Shown here: in pieces, positions 1 through 6,746 of the stretch
Layout of the letters: each line of letters begins with the position of its first letter
Numbering within the stretch: the stretch's first letter is position 1
Assembly (NCBI GenBank): GCA_948629335.1
Contig: CAPHZB010000050.1
Span: 1-10,478 of the forward strand
DNA: 10,478 nucleotides
Direction: 5' to 3'
Source of the DNA: an uncultured Bacilli bacterium
GTDB taxonomy: Bacteria; Bacillota_I; Bacilli_A; RF39; UBA660
The notes under the pieces: generated by a model
The model's input: only the letters and a program-made list of their open reading frames with translations
Told to the model about the DNA's origin: nothing
The model's database searches: none
Made by a program: the position numbers and the translations under genes

Positions 1-10
1 AAATTAAAGT

Positions 11-60
11 GGTGAAAAAGTGGTTATTTTATTTTGGTGAACATTGGTTATTTTAGTGTG
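11..60. repeat. Two imperfect tandem copies of a 24-25 bp unit
   Basis: Two adjacent units each start with GGTGAA and contain an identical 11-mer, TGGTTATTTTA, at 21-31 and 45-55. They lie in the non-coding stretch left of the prepilin gene. With only two copies in an A+T-rich stretch, the significance is uncertain, and I assign no function. Confidence 0.35.
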
Positions 61-133
61 CAAATCTATATTCATACATCGTTTAAAATAAAGAATTCAC
101 ATCGAAAATTAAATTTTTTATGTAAAAAATAAC

Positions 134-157
134 AAAAAAAGCGATTTTCATCACTTT
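134..157 (-). terminator. Rho-independent terminator after the prepilin gene
   Basis: On the minus strand a 7 bp stem, AAAGTGA paired with TCGCTTT (one T-G wobble), closes a 6-base loop and runs directly into a T tract. It starts about 20 bases after the prepilin stop codon, so it probably ends the tex-prepilin transcript. It might also work weakly on the plus strand, where TTTATTTT follows the stem. Confidence 0.7.
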
Positions 158-177
158 ATTTTAACTTCTTTCCTTTT

Positions 178-600
178 TTAATTTTGACATACTTTAGCAA
201 CACATTCTTCTTCACTCAATTCTACTACAGTAATTGGCTCTATTTCATCTACTTTATAAGCACAATAAGTTCCATCACTCACTGCCATACAAGCAACTCC
301 ATTCCTTCCAATTCTAACCCATCCTAGTTTTGGTAGTGTTCCGTTATAATCAAGTTCTCCTTGGCTCACTCCATCAATCATGAGCGTAGGGTTTGATACA
401 TCAACAAATAACTCACTTCCTGCATAATCTAAATAAGTTTTTTTCACTACAGAAAGCAAAGCCTCTGCGTTGTCCTTTAATGTATCTTGATTCGCCCGTT
501 CTAATGTTTGCGTAACTTTAGGAAGTGTAATTGCTAAAATAATACCAAGGATAACAAGAACTGCTAGTAATTCCATAAGGGTAAATCCTCTTTGTTTCAT
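178..600 (-). CDS. Type IV prepilin-like / pseudopilin protein
   Basis: This is a 140-residue protein with a class III prepilin signal: a short basic leader (MKQRG), then FTLMELL and a hydrophobic helix to about residue 27. The predicted cut lies after Gly5, and the conserved Glu is at mature position 5. Prepilin peptidase would process it at the membrane, and the mature form would join a pilus or competence pseudopilus. The globular part has two Cys pairs (CMAVSDGTYC and, near the C-terminus, ECVAKVC) that could form disulfides. I chose the ATG at 600; an upstream TTG at 609 is possible, but it would lengthen the leader and sit right against the Shine-Dalgarno sequence. The Shine-Dalgarno sequence (GAAGGAAAGG) lies within the last codons of tex, whose stop is one base upstream, which suggests co-transcription and coupled translation. 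No other pilus gene is visible here, so peptidase, ATPase and platform protein must be encoded elsewhere. The exact pilin subtype is unresolved. Confidence 0.85.
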   Translation of the reverse strand: MKQRGFTLMELLAVLVILGIILAITLPKVTQTLERANQDTLKDNAEALLSVVKKTYLDYAGSELFVDVSNPTLMIDGVSQGELDYNGTLPKLGWVRIGRNGVACMAVSDGTYCAYKVDEIEPITVVELSEEECVAKVCQN

Positions 601-601
601 A

Positions 602-2779
602 TTATCCAACCTTTCCTTCTAAAACTGGGTCTAATAAAGATAAACTTACTTTATGTTTGTCTAAATCAATTGCATATACATAACAAGAAATAATATCACC
701 AACACTAACTATTTCTGATGGATGTTTAATATATTTTGTAGTCATTTTTGAAATATGTATAAGACCATCATCATGAAGTCCAATATCAACAAATGCACCA
801 AAATCAATAACGTTACGAACAGTTCCCTCTAATTTCATTCCTACTTTTAAATCTGTTATATCTAAAATATCGCTTTTTAAAAGAGGTTGTGGCATTTCAT
901 CTCTTGGATCTCGATTTGGTTTTTCTAAAGAAGTGATGATATCTTGTAATGTATATATATCTGTATTTAATTGTTTTGCATACTCCTCTATCGAAATAGA
1001 TGAAAGCTTTTCTTTTAAAGAGGGAGTTCCTATTTCTTCTTCTTTAATATGAAATTGTTCTAATAGATTATACGCTACTTCATAACTTTCTGGATGAATA
1101 TCGGTTGTATCTAAAATGGTATCCCCTTCCAAAATACGTAAAAATCCAATTGCTTGTTCATATACCTTATCACTTAAAATCTTTTTCTTTTTAAGTTCTT
1201 CCCTGGAATGAATACCACCACAAGAATTACGATAATCTATAATTTTTTCAATATTCTTTTTTGTAATTCCTGAAACGTATTGCAATAAAGATGGACTCGC
1301 TGTATTAATATTTACACCGACACTATTTACTGCTTTACTGACCACAAAATCTAGACTTTCTTTTAAATTTTTACTAGAAACATCATGTTGGTATTGCCCT
1401 ACTCCAATTCCTTCTGGTGGAATTTTCACAAGTTCTGAAAGTGGATCTTGTAATCTTCTTCCAATACTTACCGCGCTTCTTTTTTCAATTGCCAAATCTG
1501 GGAACTCCGCCGCTGCCACCTTAGAAGCACTGTAAATAGAGGCTCCTGCTTCTGATACAATAGCATATTTACAATCTAATTTATATTCTTTTATCATTTC
1601 AGCACAAAATTGTTCACTCTCACGAGAGGCTGTCCCATTTCCAATTGCAATTACATCGACATGGTATTTTTGAATTAAATCTACCACTTCTTCTTTACAT
1701 TTTTTTGTTGTTGCATCTGTTGCATTATTCAAAAATGGTTTGATAACTGTTGAAGTTAGATATTTTCCAACTTTATCTACAACTGCTAATTTACAACCAT
1801 TCACATATCCAGGATCAAAAGCTAAAACTACCTTTTCCTTCATTGGAGGTTGTAAAAGCAGATGTTCTAGATTCTTACTAAAGTTTTCTATAGCACTTAT
1901 TTCTGCTTTTTCTTTTAAATCACTCCTAATTTCCCTTTCAATAGATGGCTCAATTAATCGTTTATAACTATCTTTGATTGCTTCTTTGACAAGAGAAGAG
2001 ACAAAACTCTTTTCATTTTTTATGACCTTTGATTCTAGAAAATGAATAATTTCACTTTCATTACAAGAGATAGAAACTGTAATCACTTTTTCACTTTCTG
2101 CTCGATTAATAGCAAGAATACGATGTGGCTTAATTTCCCTTACCTTCTCTTGATATTCATAATACATTTCATATACTTTCTTAGTATCAGGATTTTCTTT
2201 TTTTACCTTACAGAGTATTTCTCCTGTTCGATAAGTAAAGGAACGAATCCATTTTCGATAATAGGCATTGTCGCTGATATATTCAGCAATAATATAACCT
2301 GCTCCTGTTAACGCTTCTTCTTTTGTTTTTACTTTATCATTGATAAATCTCTGTGTTAATTTATCAAATGAGCCTTCCATAGGAAAAGATAAAATCATTT
2401 TTGCAAGAGGCTCTAATCCATTATTAATAGCGTCTGTTGCCTTTGTTTTTTTCTTTTCTTTATACGGACGATATAAATCTTCTACTTCAACTAATTTAGA
2501 CGCATTGTGTATTTTTTCTTTTAATTCATCTGTCATTAATCCTTTTTCTTCAATAAGACGAATTACATCTTCTTTTCTTTTTAATAGATTTTGCTGATAT
2601 TCATAGTATTCCCCAATTTTACGAATTTGTTCTTCATCTAAAGCTCCTGTTGCCTCTTTTCGGTAGCGAGCAATAAAAGGAATCGTATTTCCCTCTTCTA
2701 AAAGCGCTAATGTACTCTCTACACTCTTTTTTGGTATCTTTAATTCATTTACAATCTCGGTTATTATAACTTCATTCAT
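602..2779 (-). CDS. tex: Tex family S1 RNA-binding transcription accessory protein
   Basis: At 725 residues this matches the usual Tex length. An N-terminal helical Tex_N region (about 1-190, with IPFIARYRKEATGALDE at 33-49) is followed by a YqgF/RNase H-like domain (about 316-440; AFDPGYVNGCK, GNGTASRE, SEAGASIYSAS). Then come helix-hairpin-helix motifs (about 485-550; VNINTASPSLL) and a C-terminal S1 domain (about 643-715; GTVRNVIDFGAFVDIG). Tex is a cytoplasmic nucleic-acid-binding protein associated with transcription, and its homologues affect toxin expression and stress tolerance. The RNase H-like fold is generally thought to be catalytically inactive in Tex. The ATG at 2779 has a good Shine-Dalgarno sequence (AGAGGA, 5-6 bases upstream) and an extended -10 promoter just before it. 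The stop codon is one base from the prepilin start, so the two genes probably form an operon. Confidence 0.97.
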   Translation of the reverse strand: MNEVIITEIVNELKIPKKSVESTLALLEEGNTIPFIARYRKEATGALDEEQIRKIGEYYEYQQNLLKRKEDVIRLIEEKGLMTDELKEKIHNASKLVEVEDLYRPYKEKKKTKATDAINNGLEPLAKMILSFPMEGSFDKLTQRFINDKVKTKEEALTGAGYIIAEYISDNAYYRKWIRSFTYRTGEILCKVKKENPDTKKVYEMYYEYQEKVREIKPHRILAINRAESEKVITVSISCNESEIIHFLESKVIKNEKSFVSSLVKEAIKDSYKRLIEPSIEREIRSDLKEKAEISAIENFSKNLEHLLLQPPMKEKVVLAFDPGYVNGCKLAVVDKVGKYLTSTVIKPFLNNATDATTKKCKEEVVDLIQKYHVDVIAIGNGTASRESEQFCAEMIKEYKLDCKYAIVSEAGASIYSASKVAAAEFPDLAIEKRSAVSIGRRLQDPLSELVKIPPEGIGVGQYQHDVSSKNLKESLDFVVSKAVNSVGVNINTASPSLLQYVSGITKKNIEKIIDYRNSCGGIHSREELKKKKILSDKVYEQAIGFLRILEGDTILDTTDIHPESYEVAYNLLEQFHIKEEEIGTPSLKEKLSSISIEEYAKQLNTDIYTLQDIITSLEKPNRDPRDEMPQPLLKSDILDITDLKVGMKLEGTVRNVIDFGAFVDIGLHDDGLIHISKMTTKYIKHPSEIVSVGDIISCYVYAIDLDKHKVSLSLLDPVLEGKVG

Positions 2780-2800
2780 GTTTATCCTCTTTCCTTTTTT

Positions 2801-2809
2801 AGTATATCA
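2801..2809 (-). promoter_or_regulatory. Extended -10 promoter for tex
   Basis: The minus strand reads TGATATACT, a TGn extended -10 with five of six consensus bases. No good -35 box is present; the spacer region is a run of T. Transcription would start only about 15 bases before the tex ATG, giving a very short leader that is mostly the Shine-Dalgarno sequence. Confidence 0.55.
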
Positions 2810-2852
2810 AAAAAATGCATGAAAAAAAAGGTTTTACAGATAATTTTACATT

Positions 2853-4064
2853 TTAGTCTTTTAAATTTTTAAAATCCACCTGTTCAATAGAACTTGCCTT
2901 CTTAATAACCTTCATCCCATATTTTCTTTTTATGGCATCAACGGCTTCATCCAATTTCGATTTATCTTCCATTTCTTCAAAATCATCAAATAAAGTCCCT
3001 TGTATTGTCCTATAATCTGTCAAATTATCTAGACGAACTCCGATTAAACGAACTTCCTCATCTGTATGCATTTCTAAAAATACATCCTTGACCATCTTGT
3101 ATAATTCTTCTGTTGTATCTGTCGCATTTAGGAGTTTCTTTTGATGGCTTCTTCGCTTAAAGTCGTTTGTTTTCATTGTCACACAGACGGTGTAAGCATA
3201 TTTTTTTTGTTTTCGAAGGCGAAGTGCTACATTTTCAGTAATATCGCGTAAATAAAGAAGCAGTTGTTCTTTATCCTGCACATCCTTAGGAAGCGTAATC
3301 TCATTCCCAATTCCCTTAGGATTCCATGTATCACTGCATACAGGATCATTATTAATTCCTTTAGCACTTTCTATTAAAGGAAGAGCCATATTTTTGAACA
3401 TTGGTTTTAATCTATCCACATCAAAGTTTGCTAGATCCCCTATAGTTTCAATTTTCAATTTTCTTAATTTTTCACTCGTTTTTTTTCCACAACCATAAAG
3501 TTCTTCAATAGGAAGAGGATACATTTTTTCTTCTATTTCTTCGTCATATAGAGTATGGATTTTATATGGCTTTGAAAAATCAGATGCCATTTTCGCACAA
3601 AGCTTATTATTTGCAATTCCAATATTTACCGTAAATCCTAGTTCTTCATAAATCTGTTTCTGGACTTTTTTGGCAAAAAGAAAAGCATCACCATATAACT
3701 TTTCTACTTTTCCATAATCCAAATAACATTCATCTATCGAAGCGACTTCAATATCAGGAGAATATTGTAATAAAAGAGAAAAAAGTTTGTTAGACATTTC
3801 TTTATAAAAAGAAAAATTAGGAGGAAAAACACGCAAAGCAGGACATTTCTTTTTAGCACTATAAATCGTCTCTGCCGTTTTAATTCCCAATTTTTTACAA
3901 GGTGTTGATTTAGCTAAAACAATGCCACTACGTTTACTCTCATCTCCTCCTATGACAGCATAACTATTTCGAATATCATATTTTGAGCCTTTGTTTAATA
4001 AGTCAATTGCACTCCATGATAGAAAGGCATTATTTACATCAATATGCATGATAATTCTTTTCAT
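2853..4064 (-). CDS. dinB: DNA polymerase IV (Y-family translesion polymerase)
   Basis: This 403-residue protein would carry out error-prone synthesis past damaged template bases. The palm metal ligands are visible: D9 in HIDVNNAF and the D111-E112 pair in SIDECYLDY. F14 occupies the steric-gate position that excludes ribonucleotides. The little-finger domain follows from about residue 240. QGTLF at 355-359 fits the QxxLF-type beta-clamp binding motif, so the protein should be recruited to the replication clamp. The thumb helix-hairpin-helix (PIEELYGCGKKTSEKL) lies at about 185-200. The ATG at 4064 has an AGGTGA Shine-Dalgarno sequence and sits about 17 bases after a near-consensus -10. The promoter holds a palindrome resembling a Bacillus-type LexA box, so induction by DNA damage is likely. 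The gene is transcribed alone or reads weakly into tex 73 bases away; no clear terminator separates them. Confidence 0.96.
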   Translation of the reverse strand: MKRIIMHIDVNNAFLSWSAIDLLNKGSKYDIRNSYAVIGGDESKRSGIVLAKSTPCKKLGIKTAETIYSAKKKCPALRVFPPNFSFYKEMSNKLFSLLLQYSPDIEVASIDECYLDYGKVEKLYGDAFLFAKKVQKQIYEELGFTVNIGIANNKLCAKMASDFSKPYKIHTLYDEEIEEKMYPLPIEELYGCGKKTSEKLRKLKIETIGDLANFDVDRLKPMFKNMALPLIESAKGINNDPVCSDTWNPKGIGNEITLPKDVQDKEQLLLYLRDITENVALRLRKQKKYAYTVCVTMKTNDFKRRSHQKKLLNATDTTEELYKMVKDVFLEMHTDEEVRLIGVRLDNLTDYRTIQGTLFDDFEEMEDKSKLDEAVDAIKRKYGMKVIKKASSIEQVDFKNLKD

Positions 4065-4080
4065 ATTCTCACCTAATTAC

Positions 4081-4109
4081 ATTATATAGCAAACTTTTGT
4101 TTGTGTAAA
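4081..4109 (-). promoter_or_regulatory. dinB promoter, TTTACA-17-TATAAT
   Basis: On the minus strand TTTACA (4109-4104) and a perfect TATAAT (4086-4081) are separated by exactly 17 bases. This is the best vegetative-type promoter in the window. The -10 lies about 17 bases upstream of the dinB ATG. Confidence 0.8.
4090..4103. promoter_or_regulatory. LexA/SOS-box-like palindrome in the dinB promoter
   Basis: CAAAC-TTTT-GTTTG is a perfect 5+5 inverted repeat around a 4-base centre, and it fills most of the spacer between the -35 and -10 of dinB. The Bacillus LexA box has the form CGAAC-N4-GTTCG. Here both half-sites carry the same symmetric change (G to A and C to T), leaving C-AAC-N4-GTT-G intact. 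Position, symmetry and gene identity all suggest a repressor operator. That LexA binds it is inference. Confidence 0.6.
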
Positions 4110-4143
4110 TAATTTTATAAGATTTTAAAAACAATTTCCATGC

Positions 4144-4170
4144 AAAAAAAGCTACTTATGTAGCCTTTTT
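4144..4170 (-). terminator. Rho-independent terminator after the cysteine-repeat surface protein
   Basis: On the minus strand GGCTAC and GTAGCT pair around an ATAA loop. Flanking A and T runs extend the stem to about 10 bp, ending in seven T. It begins one base after the stop codon of the gene at 4172-5614, so it isolates that gene from dinB. Confidence 0.85.
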
Positions 4171-4171
4171 A

Positions 4172-5614
4172 TTATATTTTACTAAAATATTTTTTCTTAT
4201 TTATAATGAAGTATACAACTCCAGCAATAGCTCCACATAATAGAACACCTATTGAGATATAAGCGCCTGTTTTTGGATTATCTGGCTTTGGATCTGCACA
4301 TTTTTCTTTAATACAAATCTCTTCGCTTTTTCCTGCATCAATACAATCTTGTATACTTATTTCTGGTTTATTTGGACATACTTTTGGTTTTTCTTTTTCC
4401 TTACATAATCTTTCAATACAAACTGATTCACTATTTCCTTCATCTAGACAGGCTTGTATACTTATTTCTGGTTTATTTGGACAGGCCTTTGGTTCTTCTT
4501 TGTCTTTACATAATTTCTCAATACAAACTGATTCGCTATTTCCTTCATCTAGACAGGCTTGTATGCTTATTTCTGGTTTATTTGGACATACCTTTGGTTT
4601 TTCTTTTTCCTTACATAATTTCTCAATACAAACTGATTCAGTATTTCCTTCATCTAGACAGGCTTGTATACTTATTTCTGGTTTGTTTGGACATACTTTT
4701 GGTTCTTCTTTGTCTTTACATAATCTTTCAATACAAACTGATTCAGTATTTCCTTCATCTAGACAGGCTTGTATACTTATTTCTGGTTTGTTTGGACATA
4801 CTCTTGGTTCTTCCTTGTCTTTACATAATCTTTCAATACAAACTGACTCGCTATTTCCTTCATCTAGACAGGCTTGTATGCTTATTTCTGGTTTATTTGG
4901 ACATACTTTTGGATCACAATCCTCACAAGTACAAATCATACCACCTTCAACGAATCCTTTGTGTATTGTAATTACTGGACGAATGCCAGCCTTAGTTGTT
5001 TCATTAACCTGATCAAGTAAACCAGCTGGAGTTATTGCATATGCCACTATCACGCTTTTAGTAGTAGTTGTCGTTCCCTCCACAACTTGTTCTGACACCT
5101 TAAATGCATCTTTCTCTAGCCAATAAGATGTACTGGATACCATCCAAGGATATCTATCTTTTAAATGAGTACTAATATAAGTTGGCACTGAATTACCTAA
5201 TAAAGTAGCCAAATCATTTAATGTAAGTAAACGGATATCATCTGGTGTCTTCCAATCTTTTGTAGCAGCCACTAAGTTTGGTCTTAAAGCGGAATGTTCA
5301 TAAGTTAAATCATCTTCTGAAGCAACTCGATAAGCACTTTCACCAACCGTTCCTTCATAGATAGCTGTTACCCATTGATATGCTGCATTCTTATTAGGGG
5401 TAATCTTGCCATCAGGCTGTTTTGTATCCCTTCCCGCAGCACTATTTGCAATTACTCTAAATTTAGCTGTCTTAGTTTTTGCTACATCTAACCATACTGT
5501 GATTTCATCTCCTACTTTATATTCCTTATAATCAACTGTTTGTGTTGCATTTACTCCTCTGGGAACTAAAAATAGTGTCACCATACAAATTAATATGTAC
5601 TTCAAATATTTCAT
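4172..5614 (-). CDS. Sortase-anchored surface protein with six four-cysteine repeats
   Basis: This 480-residue protein starts with a secretion signal (basic MKYLKY, hydrophobic core, probable cut after about residue 23, GVNA). A globular N-terminal domain spans about 24-220 and ends in AGIRPVITI. That ending, with the upstream YPWMVSSTSYWL, recalls DUF6273-like domains of Firmicute surface proteins, but the resemblance is weak. Residues 237-446 are six tandem 35-residue repeats (VCPNKPEISIQACLDEG...), each with Cys at repeat positions 2, 13, 23 and 28. A sorting signal follows: NPKTG at 446-450, a membrane helix to about 470, and a KKK tail, so a sortase should link it to peptidoglycan. The repeats are highly charged and could form disulfide-braced helical hairpins acting as a stalk that projects the N-terminal domain. 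The ATG at 5614 has a TAGGG Shine-Dalgarno sequence. It appears monocistronic, with its own promoter and terminator. Ligand and role are unknown. Confidence 0.85.
   Translation of the reverse strand: MKYLKYILICMVTLFLVPRGVNATQTVDYKEYKVGDEITVWLDVAKTKTAKFRVIANSAAGRDTKQPDGKITPNKNAAYQWVTAIYEGTVGESAYRVASEDDLTYEHSALRPNLVAATKDWKTPDDIRLLTLNDLATLLGNSVPTYISTHLKDRYPWMVSSTSYWLEKDAFKVSEQVVEGTTTTTKSVIVAYAITPAGLLDQVNETTKAGIRPVITIHKGFVEGGMICTCEDCDPKVCPNKPEISIQACLDEGNSESVCIERLCKDKEEPRVCPNKPEISIQACLDEGNTESVCIERLCKDKEEPKVCPNKPEISIQACLDEGNTESVCIEKLCKEKEKPKVCPNKPEISIQACLDEGNSESVCIEKLCKDKEEPKACPNKPEISIQACLDEGNSESVCIERLCKEKEKPKVCPNKPEISIQDCIDAGKSEEICIKEKCADPKPDNPKTGAYISIGVLLCGAIAGVVYFIINKKKYFSKI
4277..4906 (-). repeat. 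Six tandem 105 bp coding repeats
   Basis: The units lie at 4802-4906, 4697-4801, 4592-4696, 4487-4591, 4382-4486 and 4277-4381. The first five are nearly identical at the DNA level; the sixth, next to the anchor, has diverged (DCIDAGKSEE instead of ACLDEGNSES). Small variants are shuffled among the copies: NSES or NTES, IERL or IEKL, KDKEEP or KEKEKP. The lack of simple order suggests unequal crossing-over or gene conversion. Copy number is expected to vary between strains and to be hard for short-read assembly. Confidence 0.95.
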
Positions 5615-5637
5615 AAAATCCCTACTTTCTTAATTCT

Positions 5638-5666
5638 ATACTATCATTCTTCGACATTATTTTCAA
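5638..5666 (-). promoter_or_regulatory. Probable promoter of the cysteine-repeat surface protein
   Basis: On the minus strand TTGAAA (5666-5661) and TAGTAT (5643-5638) are 17 bases apart, and a TGn extension precedes the -10. The -10 matches only four of six bases, but the -35, spacing and TGn support the assignment. The rest of the gap 5615-5844 holds no recognisable gene or RNA. Confidence 0.45.
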
Positions 5667-5844
5667 TATTTTTTTTCTTCTTTCTTTATTGTGTACAAAC
5701 ATTTTACAAAAACACGTATTTTTTTATTTTTTTGTTTTATCCTAGATTATGTAAGATTCAAAATAAATAATGTTCCTATAGTTAATAATTCCAAAATTGC
5801 ATTACCTTTTTTACAAAACAAGCTAAAAAATCATAACATAGTAC

Positions 5845-6420
5845 TTACTTTCTATTATTCGTTAAAATATGCACTATATCTCCACTTTTTACCATATGTG
5901 CATTTGCGTCATCTGTATCAAGATGCATTTCAAAATAAGAATTTTCGCTAATTCTTAGTTTTACATGAAACAAAATACCACCCTTTTCTCCTGGGAGCAT
6001 CACATCTACTTCTTCTAAATCTTGCAAACCATATAACTCAGCTTGTTTTGGTAACAAATGAATATGTCTATCTGCAATAATGCATCCCTCTTTTAAATCC
6101 AAAGTACCTTTTGGTCCTACAATAGTAATTGGACTGCTATTTTCTAAATGCCCTGATGAACGAATTGGTGGATGAAGTCCTAGTATATAAGCATCAGTCC
6201 TTGAAATTTCTACTTGTGTATATGCTCGGCAAGGTCCCATAACCCGTACATTTTCAATTTTACTCTTTTCTGTTTTTAACGTAACACACAAAGTGGATGC
6301 GAATTGTCCTGGCTGCTTTACCTCTCGCAATACCTCTAAAGGTACATCTCCAAATAATAGTTTAAAATCATCTTCTGTTAAATGTACATGATGATTTGAT
6401 ACGCCAAGAATGACTTCCAT
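5845..6420 (-). CDS. pduL: Phosphate acyltransferase, PduL family
   Basis: This 191-residue enzyme should interconvert acyl-CoA and acyl-phosphate (acetyl or propionyl). PduL hallmarks are present: GVSNHHVHL at 6-14, GPCRAYTQVE at 62-71, PPIRSSG at 84-90, ADRHIHL at 116-122 and FEMHLDTDDAN at 163-173. The histidines of the first, fourth and fifth motifs fit the zinc ligands known for the family. The protein starts directly at the core domain and has no N-terminal extension of the kind that targets PduL to bacterial microcompartments. No shell or pathway genes are nearby. It is therefore likely a cytoplasmic stand-in for Pta, working with an acetate kinase encoded elsewhere to make ATP. The ATG at 6420 has an AGAGG Shine-Dalgarno sequence and its own extended -10 promoter. 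No clear terminator follows. Substrate preference cannot be read from the sequence. Confidence 0.94.
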   Translation of the reverse strand: MEVILGVSNHHVHLTEDDFKLLFGDVPLEVLREVKQPGQFASTLCVTLKTEKSKIENVRVMGPCRAYTQVEISRTDAYILGLHPPIRSSGHLENSSPITIVGPKGTLDLKEGCIIADRHIHLLPKQAELYGLQDLEEVDVMLPGEKGGILFHVKLRISENSYFEMHLDTDDANAHMVKSGDIVHILTNNRK

Positions 6421-6444
6421 TTTTTCAGCCTCTTTTCTTTTCCT

Positions 6445-6453
6445 ATTATAGCA
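6445..6453 (-). promoter_or_regulatory. Extended -10 promoter for pduL
   Basis: The minus strand reads TGCTATAAT, a perfect -10 with TGn extension, about 24 bases before the ATG. No convincing -35 is seen. A 5 bp inverted repeat, CAATA-ATTC-TATTG (6476-6489), lies upstream of the -10 and could be an operator or chance. Confidence 0.6.
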
Positions 6454-6497
6454 CGTTTTTCCCTATGTATCCATACAATAATTCTATTGCTCATCGA

Positions 6498-6746
6498 TTA
6501 CCTATTTCTTTTCTTTATTTTCATCTTATAATTTGCTATAGCATTTTGTTTGGCAATCTCAATAGTTTCATGTTCTTCAAACAATAATTCTGGATAATAT
6601 TCTCCCTCATAAAATGCAGAATAAAATTCTTTTTCTTCCAGTGTAAATGTTAATATATCTCTAGCAAAATTCTCTACTTTTTCCCTCATAACATCTAGAC
6701 GATATCCACTTTGCTTTTGAATTAACGGATATAATTTAGCAAGCAT
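6498..6746 (-). CDS. C-terminal fragment of a split AbiEii-like nucleotidyltransferase
   Basis: This frame of up to 82 residues overlaps the end of the preceding AbiEii-like gene by 11 bases in the +1 frame. Its sequence (FTLEEKEFYSAFYEGEYYPELLF, residues 34-56) looks like the C-terminal end of AbiEii/AbiGii toxin-family proteins, where a 'T..E..F......GEY.PELLF' ending is common. Added to the 227 residues upstream, the total is about 300, as expected for an intact member. I read it as the displaced C-terminus after a one-base shift near 6736-6755, not as an independent gene. Its ATG at 6746 overlaps the upstream stop and could be used by re-initiation, giving a two-piece protein. A programmed frameshift is less likely, since no obvious slippery heptamer was noticed. 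Confidence 0.6.
   Translation of the reverse strand: MLAKLYPLIQKQSGYRLDVMREKVENFARDILTFTLEEKEFYSAFYEGEYYPELLFEEHETIEIAKQNAIANYKMKIKKRNR

Noticed and set aside
6..23. Two AAAGTGG boxes resembling MraZ operators of Mollicutes
   Set aside because: Their spacing is 11 rather than the usual 10 bases, only two copies are visible, and no plus-strand mraZ-like gene follows.
3..56. Possible C-terminal end of a plus-strand gene entering from the left (17 codons, then TAG)
   Set aside because: Too short to support; no family is recognisable, and a stop-free run of this length is common by chance.
1740..2597. Several plus-strand open frames of 75-89 codons within tex
   Set aside because: All are antisense to clear tex domains and lack ribosome binding sites or homology.
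4277..4906. Repeat array considered as CRISPR or minisatellite
   Set aside because: The units are contiguous with no unique spacers, and they are in frame within one secreted protein.
4277..4906. C-X9-C in each repeat compared with eukaryotic twin-CX9C (CHCH) proteins
   Set aside because: Only one C-X9-C occurs per unit; the other spacings are X10 and X4, so the similarity is probably coincidental.
4372..5012. Two long plus-strand open frames (199 and 170 codons) opposite the cysteine repeats
   Set aside because: They are by-products of the 105 bp repeat: because the period is a multiple of three, a stop-free antisense frame stays open in every unit. Neither shows a ribosome binding site or a recognisable domain.
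5691..5951. Plus-strand 86-codon open frame right of the surface protein gene
   Set aside because: It overlaps the end of pduL in antisense, has no Shine-Dalgarno sequence, and its Phe/Tyr/Asn-rich composition is what random A+T-rich sequence gives.
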